This document shows positions 1 through 9,834 of a stretch of DNA of 64,000 nt, piece after piece (position 1 is the first letter of the stretch; each line of letters starts with the position of its first letter). The stretch lies in NCBI GenBank assembly GCA_004835665.1, contig RBKR01000001.1:2294001-2358000 (forward strand), written 5' to 3'. Under the pieces are notes generated by a model that saw only the letters and a list, made by a program, of their open reading frames with translations, had not been told where the DNA came from and did not search any database. The position numbers were made by a program, and so were the translations under genes. Origin of the DNA: Phoma sp. XZ068 (Eukaryota > Ascomycota > Dothideomycetes > Pleosporales > Didymellaceae).

Positions 1-643
1 GCCATCGCTCTTGGAAGGGCCGGAGAGGACGTCGAAGCATGTTGTGAACAGGGCTGTGGTGAGGGCTTCGGCGCCGGGAATGTCGTTGATGAGCAGTATG
101 CTCTTCCACTCGGCGAGCGAGCGCAGAACGTACAGGTGCTGGCTGTTGTAGGGATGCGAGGGGTCGGCGAGAAGGGGCAGCAGCTTGGTGATGATGACGG
201 AGAAGATTTCCTGGTGACATACATGAGCATTGACGTGTGGGGAGGGGTGGACGCGCGCATACCTTCAACTTGGCGGCCGGGTAGGGCGCATCTGGGGCGA
301 ACAGCTTGAGCATGTCGACCAGACAGCAGCACGTCCAGGCGCGCACACCGGCGTCCTTGTGCTGCAGCAGGCCCTGGTGCACCAGCTCCTGCGCGACCGG
401 GCGCAGCGACTCGTGGTGGGCCTCCTCCTGGTCGATTGTCCGCAGCTCGTTCAGCAGCGTCTCGAGCCGCGCCAGCAGGTCGCCCACGCTGATCTGCTTG
501 CCGGGCCGCCCGACCAGCGGCTGCTTGAACTTCAGCAGTCGCAGCCCATCGTGCTGCTCTTCCTCCTCCTGCTCCACTTCGGGCTCCTCCTCTTCAACGA
601 CCTCGGCGGCCTTTGCAGCACTGCGCCGGCTGCGTGGAGCCAT
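1..643 (-). CDS. PDS5: Sister chromatid cohesion protein PDS5, 5' part, cut by the window edge
   Basis: PDS5 is a HEAT-repeat regulator that sits on the cohesin ring and controls its loading, release and acetylation in the nucleus. Only about 197 N-terminal residues are present. Exon 1 runs 643-263 from an ATG that opens MAPRSRRSAAKAAEV, then an acidic stretch, then GLRLLKFKQPLVGRPGKQIS. It includes the HEAT-type segment LVDMLKLFAPDAPYP, which is typical of PDS5. A 52-nt intron (262-211, GTATGC..CACCAG, phase 0) is followed by exon 2, which reads EIFSVIITKLLPLLADPSHP and LYVLRSLAEWKSILL before the edge. The plus-strand ORFs over this gene are shadows. It is divergent from TTI1, with 453 bp between the two starts. 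The family call rests on the conserved N-terminal HEAT region and is firm; the C-terminal part lies outside the window. Confidence 0.9.
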   Translation of the reverse strand, partial: MAPRSRRSAAKAAEVVEEEEPEVEQEEEEQHDGLRLLKFKQPLVGRPGKQISVGDLLARLETLLNELRTIDQEEAHHESLRPVAQELVHQGLLQHKDAGVRAWTCCCLVDMLKLFAPDAPYPAAKLKVCARPPLPTRQCSCMSPGNLLRHHHQAAAPSRRPLASLQQPAPVRSALARRVEEHTAHQRHSRRRSPHHSPVHNMLRRPLRPFQERW

Positions 644-1096
644 GTCGCGTACTGGCGCGTCGAATGCGGGATTATGGTGCCAGTCTGGGTGCAGAGTGTC
701 GCTGGATTGCACGCGTGGGGGTGTCGCTAATTTGCGCGCGCTGAGAGAAAACTTGGGGCGCGTCGCGGTGACGATGCTGCGTTTACTCGGTGAGAGAGCA
801 TCGAGGGGAGCTGTTTCCGCCCAAGCGTGACGCGCTAGCAAGCATGCACACGCGCCTGGCCGCCAGAGCTCCACACCTAGCTCGAGCCGAACACTGACCT
901 TTCACCATCACCGTTGACGCTTGGCACGCTCCCCATCACCTGACCGATATCGAGTCTACGTCCTGTTTGTAGACCGTCATGTGTCAGCGATGAGCATCAC
1001 AGCCTGTGAGCCTGACTCTGCAGTATCAACTAGCATACATCGAACTCTCTTCATGCTCTTACGAGGAAGTCGCAGCATCCACTGGGAGTCCGCAAG
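644..1096. promoter_or_regulatory. Divergent intergenic region between PDS5 and TTI1
   Basis: 453 bp separate the two start codons, so both promoters must lie here or overlap. Small ORFs (for example 921-1127) show no recognisable family. No clear TATA box is seen. Confidence 0.5.
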
Positions 1097-4000
1097 ATGG
1101 AGAGACAGCAAACGTTTCAGCGAGTGAGTGCTACACATTACAAGCTTATATTGACTGCTTGCTCATCGTCTTCTGCAGCTGAAGCAACCGTGCATCGAGG
1201 TCCTGCAAGTAACGGCAACCTTGGCTCAAAGACCAAATGGAAAGCGCGAGCTGACCCAAGCACTCACAAACCTACTCAACATCCTTAACACTGTCACCTC
1301 AAGATCTGGTACGCTTGATACTAAGCTGGTCGAGTATGCTTTCGTGCCCGTTTCCCAGGTTCTCAGGCTGTCACGACAAGTTCCAGTACGCGCTCTCGAG
1401 CTCTGCCTCGAATGTGTATCAACCCTCCTGCGTTCAGGTTGGGGCGGTGGTCTTGAGCCTGCCCTATCCGGGCAACTGTTGATCTTGTTCACATTTTTAG
1501 CCAAACCCTCATCTGCCGAGAATGGTATCACGGCAACATCAGAAGAATTGCAAGCACTTGCCTTCAAATGCATTGGTGAACTACTGGCTGAAGCATCCCG
1601 CTTAGATTCGGGTAGAGAGGCCCTCACTGCCACCAACAATATCCCAGCTCTAGGAGAAGCTGTATTAATCACGCTGGACAGCCTAGCTGGGAGTAAATCG
1701 AACAGCATAAAGCTTGCAGCTGTCACTGTAGTCAAGGGCTTGGGTTCTGCGATTGTCGATGACGACGCTCTAGCCAGCTTCTTCCCCAAGATCGTCTCTT
1801 CGCTAACCAAGGTTTTGACTCCGGGTAGCACGAACAACGCTGGATACCGTGTGATCGAGCGAGGCCTCGAAGTACTGACACTGCTATTCTCACGGCTGTT
1901 GAGCGATCGAAATACAAAAAACCTTCCAAGCGAGCCTTCAAGTCAGACCATGAATGACAGCAAGCAAGTGCTGCGCTCGACGTCATGGCTGCAAGCGACA
2001 GCTGCTCAAATCAAGATTGCCTTAGCAAACATCTACAAGATGCGCAATCACGACAAATCCGAGGTTCGACGAGCACTACTAAAATTGTGCTTGGGCGTTA
2101 TACAGGACTGCCGCAAATCACTTTCGGATTGTACCAGCATGAGCATCGAAACAGTGATTAGTCTTGCTGGCCGAGATGGTGCAATTGACACAGTGGAGGA
2201 CGAACTAAGAGCTGTGCTGTTTGCGGATCAAAAGCTTGCAGACCTCCTGCGCGAGAGTCTTCATGACTGGGTGATCTCATTCTCTCGTGTCATGCAATCG
2301 AAGGACGATAACAAGCGCCGTCTCATCATTCATCAGATCTCAGTAACATTACGTCTACTTGGACAAGATCCGTCGATCATTGACGACCGACTGGCAGACG
2401 GCTTGAGAGATGGTGTATCTGCAGTTCTCGCAGACTCGAAGGGCTTGGAAGAGCTTGGATCTGCGACAGCAGAGACTTCCTTGGAGACGGGCCTCATATT
2501 AGGACCCAGTCGACAATCGACGTTCCAGCCGCTGCAGTTGCGACTCAAAGGTCAGCAAGACCTCATGGCTGAGTTCAGATTGCTGTTGTCGCAGCTGGCG
2601 AGGTCTGATTCTGCATTGAATGTCGTACAGGATCTGGTCCGCACTATCAACAGTGGCACGCAGGAGATGCAGTTGGCCAGCTTTTGGATCTCTGTCAACC
2701 TGGTCAGAGACTTGACTGTCACCAATCCATCTTTTGATGATTTCATCGATACCGGGTCATCAAACCCACGGGAAGAATTACTAGACGACCTGTATTCTCA
2801 CTCCATCACACTTCTGTCTGAACGAGACCCCACTACGACTCTTCCATGGCACTTCTATGCGCTGGCTCTGGAGACAGTGGCTCTGCAGGCAGTGCGCTAC
2901 CGAACAGAGTTTCGCGCTGAGCTAGGCGAGGTCCTATACTCAGTATTACACCAACTTGGAAGCCCAAATACAGGTCTTCGGGAGCACGCGACCACTTGTC
3001 TGAATATCGTATCAGATGCATCCGGCTATACTAGCGCCCGTGAGCTGGTTGTTGATAATGTTGACTACATCGTCAACGCCGTGGGTTTGAAGCTCGCTGT
3101 CGGCGACGTCTCGCCTCAAGCACCCCAAGTGTTGCTGATGATGATGCGACTGTGCGGCCCTTCCCTCCTACCATACCTTGATGACCTAGTCGGGAGCATC
3201 TTCGAGGCATTGGAGCGATATCACGGCTATCCATCGCTGGTCGAGTTGCTCTTCTCGGTGCTGAAAGGCATGACAGAAGAAGGCGCCAAAGCACCGCAAC
3301 TCGCCATCGAAGCACCCGTCGCCTCAAACCCGACTACAGTGGGCTACAAGGATATCCCAATGACAGATGTCGTCACCACACTCAAACAAATGAAAACAGA
3401 CAAGCTCAAACGTGCCCAAGAAGCTGCCTCAGAAGTACCAGAGCCCTTCCCACAGAAACCATGGAAAGAAGACACGCCACAGGATCCAGACAATCCTGAG
3501 GAGCAACCACCCCCAGAAAAGCCGGACCCACCACCTCCCGCGCCACGAACCTATCAGATCCTCCTCAACATCTCCGAACTGACACAGCACTACCTCACAT
3601 CCAACTCCCCTTCGTTGCGCACCTCCCTACTCTCGCTCCTACGAACCACGGTGCCTGCGCTGGCAAAACATGAGAACAGCTTTCTCCCGCTAATCAATAC
3701 ACTATGGCCAGTGCTGCTTCCAAGACTGCAGGATCCGGAGGCTTATATTGTGGCAAATACGCTGGAGATTGTGGGGTTGATGTGCGAGCACGCCGGGAAC
3801 TTCATGCGTTCACGCATCGAGGGAGCGTGGGACGCGATTAAGAAAGTGCACCGAAGGACCCAAGAGCGGACTTCCACCGCTCGAATGGGAACAGGCAGTC
3901 GAGGAAACAACCTACTCAAGGGCGGCCTCAAGCTCGACAACATCTCCACCGGACTGTCAGAGCTCAGTATCTCCCAAACCACACCATCACATCTCGATCG

Positions 4001-4283
4001 CCCAGAACTGTACACCAGTACGCCGACACGCATGATATGGGAAGCTCTCGTCACCTGTCTTTGCGCCATCGCATCACACGTAGCACTGAGGGATGAGCAC
4101 TTCGAGTCGGCGCTGGACATCCTCGAACCCGTGCTCTCCCGTCCAGACGTCAAGACTGCGCTCGACACTGCAAACGCCGACGCAGTCTGGCTCCGACTAT
4201 ATAAGCGCGACCGCGCGAACGGCAGCGCCAAAACGTACACCACGCCGGTAGGCAAGGCAAAATGGAAATTCGTAGCCGTGTGA
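1097..4283 (+). CDS. TTI1: TEL2-interacting protein 1 (TTT complex HEAT-repeat subunit)
   Basis: TTI1 is the large HEAT-repeat scaffold of the TEL2-TTI1-TTI2 cochaperone, which matures PIK-related kinases (TOR, ATM, ATR types) with HSP90. Two exons give 1043 residues, normal for the family. Exon 1 (1097-1123) codes only MERQQTFQR. A 55-nt intron (1124-1178, GTGAGT..CTGCAG, phase 0) leads to exon 2 (1179-4283), which starts LKQPCIEVLQVTATLAQR, matching the family's N-terminal LKP-C motif. The first in-frame start-like codon of the long ORF, at 1221, is TTG, so the spliced ATG is preferred. Helical repeats fill the protein. DNVDYIVNAVGLKLAVGDVS and MRLCGPSLLPYLDDLVGSIF (about residues 635-680) are the most family-specific stretches. 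A proline-rich acidic linker (about 755-785) is followed by further HEAT repeats. It is divergent with PDS5. Confidence 0.9.
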
Positions 4284-5209
4284 CCTACATCAAATCCACA
4301 TACCCACAAACCCGCCCACACCCGCCATGAAACTCTCTAGTGAGAACCAGCACCACCCGGACCGTTCGGTCCCCCAGCCCCAACGCCCACGTTCGCACCA
4401 ATCTGCGCACCGATACTCATCCCGCCGCTCCCAGCCCCAGCGCCCGGTCTGTAACAGTCAGCTGTATACACACCATCTGGATCCCGCTTACCCGTGTATG
4501 TTCAACGGTCCTCTGCGCGGCGGCGTGAACATGTGCCTGCCTGCGACGGGGCCGTGGCCGGGGCCTGTTGGAATGCCTTGTTCGCGGGCGGTGCGGGAGG
4601 ATGTACAGCCCATGATTTCGTCTCTCTGACTGGAAAGAGGATGGAAAGGGAGTAGGAATGAGGGTGGGGATGCTTGTGAGGTGTTAAGGTGGAGATCGAG
4701 ATTGGGTGGTGTATATTTGTTGTTTATCATGAATTCTGGAGGATGTGCTGATGCAAGTTCTGTCTGGTGTTGTGGGTGGAATATAATCGTAGCGGTAGAT
4801 ATGGTGGTGGAGGTGGTGGTAAGGCAACCCATGACGTCCCCATTGCCTAAACGCAGCTCGACACAGACATACACAAGACGATCCAATCCGATACAACCCC
4901 AGCCATCACCATCAGTATAGCCAGTGAAGCTACATCCTACCAGCAAACCCCCTCCCCTTCCTCTAAGCTCCAAAATCAATGTACCAGTAGATAAGCAAGA
5001 GGCATTTTTGAATTGTTTTATTATGCAATTGCTATATAGATCAAGCAGTGCCGACCTTACTCCAAATTCCGACTTTTTGAAAGGGAATATATGGGTACAT
5101 ACTGGTAATGAAACAGGCTCAGACTACAACCACACCTAGGCTACCGGTCCACCTACGCTATGGCTCCGCCTATGGCTACGACTATGCTACGACTCGGCTC
5201 CCGCCTCGT
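4284..5209. other. Convergent intergenic region between TTI1 and ILV3
   Basis: 926 bp between two 3' ends. Most should be 3' untranslated sequence. It carries short purine/pyrimidine-biased and GGT-rich stretches around 4640-4830. The only point of interest is a 41-codon ORF on the minus strand, listed separately. Confidence 0.5.
4488..4613 (-). CDS. Candidate microprotein with N-terminal MGCTSS motif
   Basis: A 41-residue ORF from an ATG at 4613. It begins MGCTSSRTAREQG, is rich in Gly, Pro and Arg, and ends with PRRGPLNIHG. MGCxxS is the classical signal for N-myristoylation with neighbouring palmitoylation, so, if translated, the product could be a small membrane-tethered protein. The stretch is more GC-rich than the flanking intergenic DNA. 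The same reading frame stays open upstream of this ATG, and the plus strand also has an ORF over it, so chance is a real possibility. I do not recognise a family. Confidence 0.22.
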   Translation of the reverse strand: MGCTSSRTAREQGIPTGPGHGPVAGRHMFTPPRRGPLNIHG

Positions 5210-7061
5210 CTACGCAGAATCCGTAACACAGCCCTGCGACGCATCCTTGACAAAGCGCGCATACTTGAACAACGTCCCCTTACTATACTTCAACGGGGGC
5301 GCAACCCAACTCTTCCTCCTCTCCGCAAGCTCCGCCTCACTAACATCAACATTAAGCTCGTTCTTCTCGGAATCAATCGTAATCTCATCGCCGTCACGGA
5401 CCAAGCCAATAGGTCCCCCCTCCTGCGCCTCAGGCACAATATGCCCGATCAGGAAGCCGTGCGAACCGCCGGAGAAGCGTCCGTCAGTGATGAGCGCAAC
5501 GTCCTTGCCCAGACCGGCGCCCATGATGGCGGATGAGGGTTTGAGCATCTCGGGCATGCCAGGGCCGCCCTTGGGGCCCTCGTAGCGGATGACGACGACG
5601 GTTTTCTCGCCCTTTTTGATTTCGCCGCGTTCGAGGGCGGAGATGAAGTCGTCTTCGGCTTCGTAGCATTTTGCTTTGCCGGTGAAGACTGTGCCTTCTT
5701 TGCCGGTGATTTTGCCGACGCAGCCGCCGGGTGCGAGGGAGCCGCGGAGGATCTGCAGGTGGCCGGTGGTCTTGAGGGGTTCGGAGAGGGGGCGGATGAT
5801 TTTCTGGTCGGCGGGGAAGTCGTTGACCTTGTCGAGGTTCTGCTTGAGGGTTTGGCCGGTGACGGTCATTTGCGAGCCGTCGAGGAGGCCTTCCTTGAGC
5901 AGGAACTTGAGCAGAGCGGGTGTGCCGCCGATGTCGTGGATGTCGGCCATGACGTACTTGCCTGAGGGCTTGAGATCGGCGAGGAGAGGGATGCGGTCGG
6001 ACACGCTCTGGAAGTCGTCGATGGTGAGCTTCAGACCGACGCTGTCGGCAATGGCGATCAAGTGCAGGACGGCGTTGGTGGAGCCACCGGTGATGGAGAT
6101 GACGACCATGGCGTTCTCGAAGGCCTGGCGGGTGAGGATGTCAGAGGGGCGGATGTCCTCCTTCAGCAGGTTCTTGATGGCGCCGCCAGCTGCGAGACAC
6201 TCGAGCATCTTGGCCTTGGAGTTGGCCGGGTTCGAGGACGAGCCGGGGAGCGACATGCCCATGGTCTCGATGGCGGTGGCCATGGTGTTGGCCGTGTACA
6301 TGCCACCGCAGGCGCCCTGGCCGTTGCAGGCGTGGCGGATGACGTCGAAGCGCTGGTCCTCTGTGATCTCGCCGGTGATGAACTGGCCGTAGGCCTGGAA
6401 GGCGGAGACAATGTCAATCTGCTGGTTGTCGAGCGTCTTCGCGCAGCCGGGCTGGATTGTGCCGCCGTAGACCATCAGCGAGGGGCGGTTCACGCGGCCC
6501 ATGGCCATGATGACACCGGGCATGTTCTTGTCGCAGCCGGGGATGGAGATGTTGGCGTCGTACCACTGGCCGCCCATGACGGTCTCGATGGAGTCGGCGA
6601 TGATCTCGCGCGACTGCAGCGAGTAGCGCATGCCCTTGGTGCCCATGGAGATGCCGTCACTGACACCAATGGTGTTGAACTGCATGCCGAGCAGGCCTGC
6701 GCGCTCAACGCCCTCCTTGACCTTGTGGTTGAGGTCCATCAGGTGCATGTTGCACGGGTTGCCCGAGTACCACACCGAGCTGATGCCGACCTGGGCCTTG
6801 TTCATGTCGGCCTCGTCCATGCCCGTGGCGTACAGCATGGCCTGCGAGGCGCCCTGCGACTTGGGCTGTGTGATGTGCCTGGACACCGAATTGAGCTCAT
6901 TGTCGGCTTTGGCGTTGCGAGCGGCGGCGCTGGAGAGTGCGCGTCTGCGAGGTGTTAGCTCTAGCCGTGTCAATGCGAGACAATGCCTACGCTGCCTGCC
7001 ATTGCGGCCGGGACGAGCACTTTGCGCGCGAGATCGCTCCTCCTAGGCGGGCGAGAGACAT
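5210..7061 (-). CDS. ILV3: Dihydroxy-acid dehydratase, mitochondrial
   Basis: Dehydrates 2,3-dihydroxy-isovalerate and -methylvalerate to the keto acids in valine and isoleucine synthesis. It is an iron-sulfur enzyme of the mitochondrial matrix. Two exons give 601 residues, the usual length. Exon 1 (7061-6991) codes MSLARLGGAISRAKCSSRPQ, an Arg/Ser-rich, acid-free mitochondrial presequence. A 46-nt intron (6990-6945, GTAGGC..CTCGCAG, GCTAAC branch site) is spliced in phase 2. Exon 2 (6944-5210) carries the signatures VWYSGNPCNMHLMDLN, SIPGCDKNMPGVIMAMGR and GQGACGGMYTANTMA, whose cysteines are cluster-ligand candidates, and the C-terminal ALITDGRFSGGSHGF. The unspliced long ORF would start on a TTG and lose the targeting peptide. 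It is divergent with the GH17 gene. Two TGACTC cores 193-217 bp upstream of the start could be CPC1/Gcn4-type sites (inference). Confidence 0.96.
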
Positions 7062-7468
7062 TGTGGCGGACTGGATGCATCTCCAACGTCGCCGGCACTT
7101 TTTATTCTGATATGACGCTGGGGCGCCTCCGGTGATCGCTCCGTCGGGGACTTGTGCGTGTCTCCGTTGGGGTTAGACCCATTGCAGTGGCCAATCACAG
7201 GAGGGAAGATCATCAGCTCTCCAGATCCATGCACTACATGACTTCACGGTCACGAGTCACTCCTACATAATCTGACTCTACGAAGCATTTATTGGTTGCC
7301 GTGCAGGCAGACGTCAATGCTGTTGGCGATGAAGGGCTTCAATGTGCGGTGTCACAACTTGCCTTTCACGCTACGACTACGAACAATACATGCTTCAATG
7401 ATCAGAATTACATATATGCTTTACAGGACGCGAAGTTTGATATGCATCATCACAGCCTACTGTTCATC
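7062..7468. promoter_or_regulatory. Divergent promoter region ILV3 / GH17 glucanase
   Basis: 407 bp between the two starts. TGACTC, the core of the Gcn4/CPC1 amino-acid-starvation site, occurs at 7254-7259 (as GAGTCA on plus) and 7273-7278. Each differs from the 7-bp palindrome TGASTCA at one end. General amino-acid control of ILV3 is expected from the pathway; use of these sites is inference. Confidence 0.4.
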
Positions 7469-9472
7469 ATGAAGTACACTGCCCTCCTACTAACCACCCT
7501 GCTTGCACCTGCTGCAGCCGCTGCACCCAAAGTCTACACTGGCTTCAACTACGGCGCCTTCTGGAGCGTCCAAGGCAACGTCAAGCGATATGCCGACTTC
7601 CGCCACGGCTTCGAGCTGGCGAAGAACCTCACTAACACCCCAGTACCCTTTGACAGCGCACGTCTGTACACCTGTATCACCACAAGCACCAAAGATGACC
7701 CCACGGAAGCGTTTCAAGCTGCCATTGACACCGGCACCAACCTTCTCCTGGGCATGTGGATATCTCCCGGCGCTGCTGGACAGACCAACGACGTACAGCT
7801 CCAGAATGAGCTAGCTGCACTCGCTAAAGCATTCGAGAAGCATGGCCAGAAGCTCGCTGACCTCGTCATCGGACTGTCCGTTGGCAACGAGGACGTCTAC
7901 CGCTTCAACAATGCACAAGTTGGTATTGGAATTGACAATCTCCTTCAGACCATGAAAACCGTCCGCGAGAAGATTGCAGCGTCGCCGTACGCAAAGTATA
8001 TGGCAGGTAAACCCATCGGCCACACTGACACAGCACAGTATGCCGTCGTGCCTGGCAACGATTTCGTCGGCATGACTGCGTATCCCTACTGGGAGGGTAA
8101 GTCCATCGACGAAGCAAATGTAAGTTTCATGTCTACCTTTAAGGACACGCAACAACGCGCAGGCAACACATCGTTATGGATCACGGAAGTGGGCTGGCCC
8201 ATGAATGGCACCCAGAACAAGGCCGCTGTTGCAGGTCCGGACAACTACCAGCGATACTGGAATGAGGTGGGCTGTCAGGTGTTTGGCAAGTATAACACTT
8301 TCTGGTTCGAGCTGCTCCAGGACTCGGCGCCTGATCAGCCAGACTGGGGGCTGTTGGATAATAAGTCTCGTCTGCCCCGGATTAAAGATTTGAGCTGTGG
8401 TAGAGGTAATGTGACTACGCCTGGTGCCGCTCCGGGGACTTCGAGCGTGACCTCGAGCAAGCCTCAGCAAGCTACACTCTCGACAGTCTACCTTTCTACA
8501 ACGTCAACATCTGCAAGCTCTCCGTCAAGCCAGCCTCTCAACTCGTCGCCAAACCAGCCTGCAAGCTCGGCAGCCGGACCAACTCTCACCGTCCACACCA
8601 CCATAACACTGACCAGCACAGTACCACCCTCTCCGCCATCTACCTCGAAAATATCCACCATCTACCTAACCGCCACAACCCTTATGTCGTCAACGCCAAC
8701 ACCCACCCCAACACCTCAATCTCCACAGGGCACACCCAGTCCATCCAGCGCGGTATCAGTATGCATCACCATGCTCGACCTAAAGCACGACGGCACATTC
8801 ATCCCCGTGGCCATTCACCCCACCGCGGGTCTAGACGCGTGCGCACCACCACCTCGCTTCACTGGCTCACCGCTCCGCATGATCGATAGTCCTGCTTCGG
8901 TAGCTGACGGAGCTACATGCGTGACATCATCCGGAACTTTCTACGAAGCCGTACTACTTCACGGGAGTACGTATTTCGGCAAACCGACGCCTTCGTGTTC
9001 GGGCGGTGGGGGTGGGAGTGTGTCGTCGCCTGCGCCGGCGGTGTCTTCGACTTCGATTTTGACGTCGAGTGCGGTTTCTGCTTCTGCTCCTGTAGAGGGG
9101 ACGTTTAGTATACTGCCTGTGTTGGCATCATCCTCTGGCCCGGCTTCTCCATCGAGGTTGACGACGGTGAGCGTGTCGGTGGTTCCATCGTCGTCGTCTG
9201 GAGTTTCTACGGTCGGGGTTTCGAGCGCTGTGACGAGTGGGGAATCTTCTGCTTCTCCTCCTGTTGCTTCTGCTTCGCCGGCACCTCCGCCTTCTTCTAC
9301 TCCGACGACGCCTCTTCCTTCTCCATCCTCTCCTCCATCTACTCCACCACCACCACCGCCGGCTTCTCCGTCTCCTGCTCCTCCTCCTCCCTCTCGATCC
9401 CCCGTACCCGTCGCAAACAACATGCTCCCACAAAACCCACAAGCCGTTCATCCTCCCCCTGCACATCACTAG
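7469..9472 (+). CDS. Secreted GH17 endo-beta-1,3-glucanase with long Ser/Thr/Pro-rich tail
   Basis: Cleaves or remodels beta-1,3-glucan in the cell wall. A single exon gives 667 residues. The ATG at 7469 is chosen because it starts a clean signal peptide (MKYTALLLTTLLAPAAAAA). The open frame upstream to 7292 starts on a GTG and looks like leader sequence. The GH17 barrel spans about residues 20-308. It holds the acid/base Glu in VIGLSVGNEDVYR and the nucleophile Glu in LWITEVGWPMNG. Then follow a Ser/Thr/Pro-rich, probably O-glycosylated linker (about 320-430), a small cysteine-containing segment (about 430-520) and a low-complexity Ser/Pro tail ending PPPAHH. There is no hydrophobic C-terminus, so no GPI signal, unlike EglC-type relatives. 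A missed intron near the 3' end could hide one. The GH17 call is firm; the exact substrate role is not. Confidence 0.85.
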   Translation: MKYTALLLTTLLAPAAAAAPKVYTGFNYGAFWSVQGNVKRYADFRHGFELAKNLTNTPVPFDSARLYTCITTSTKDDPTEAFQAAIDTGTNLLLGMWISPGAAGQTNDVQLQNELAALAKAFEKHGQKLADLVIGLSVGNEDVYRFNNAQVGIGIDNLLQTMKTVREKIAASPYAKYMAGKPIGHTDTAQYAVVPGNDFVGMTAYPYWEGKSIDEANVSFMSTFKDTQQRAGNTSLWITEVGWPMNGTQNKAAVAGPDNYQRYWNEVGCQVFGKYNTFWFELLQDSAPDQPDWGLLDNKSRLPRIKDLSCGRGNVTTPGAAPGTSSVTSSKPQQATLSTVYLSTTSTSASSPSSQPLNSSPNQPASSAAGPTLTVHTTITLTSTVPPSPPSTSKISTIYLTATTLMSSTPTPTPTPQSPQGTPSPSSAVSVCITMLDLKHDGTFIPVAIHPTAGLDACAPPPRFTGSPLRMIDSPASVADGATCVTSSGTFYEAVLLHGSTYFGKPTPSCSGGGGGSVSSPAPAVSSTSILTSSAVSASAPVEGTFSILPVLASSSGPASPSRLTTVSVSVVPSSSSGVSTVGVSSAVTSGESSASPPVASASPAPPPSSTPTTPLPSPSSPPSTPPPPPPASPSPAPPPPSRSPVPVANNMLPQNPQAVHPPPAHH

Positions 9473-9834
9473 CGCTGGACAGAAGGACAGCTGATTGTGC
9501 TAGCCTCGAGATGGGTAGGTGTATACTATTTGTTTACTTTAATGTAGTTCTGTTCTAATCTACCTCTATTTCTGATTCTCCTTTATTTTTCAGGATGTCG
9601 GTCGGGCGCGCAGGTTGTAGTTCGTACTTTGTGGTTGAGTAAGTGATAAGTAGCACACCAGTACTATATCCGTACGATGCTCCGTAGTCAAAGAGGTCAA
9701 ACAGCACATCCAGCGTTGAAACAGAGCAACATGTCACGGAACTATTTTGTACATTTATGTTGTATATACGCATCTCCTACCATCTCCAACATATCCTCTC
9801 TTCCCTTCCAACCCCCTTCAAATTTTGTGAATGA
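9473..9834. other. Convergent 3' intergenic region
   Basis: 362 bp between the GH17 and PARN-like 3' ends. It is AT-rich and presumably 3' untranslated sequence. Nothing else is seen. Confidence 0.5.

Noticed and set aside
230..830. Two plus-strand ORFs of 166 and 174 codons
   Set aside because: They are antisense to the PDS5 exon, whose minus-strand translation is clearly homologous to the family.
6062..6958. 298-codon plus-strand ORF over ILV3
   Set aside because: Shadow of a GC-rich third-position coding sequence on the other strand; its Val/Gly/His-rich composition is typical of an antisense frame.
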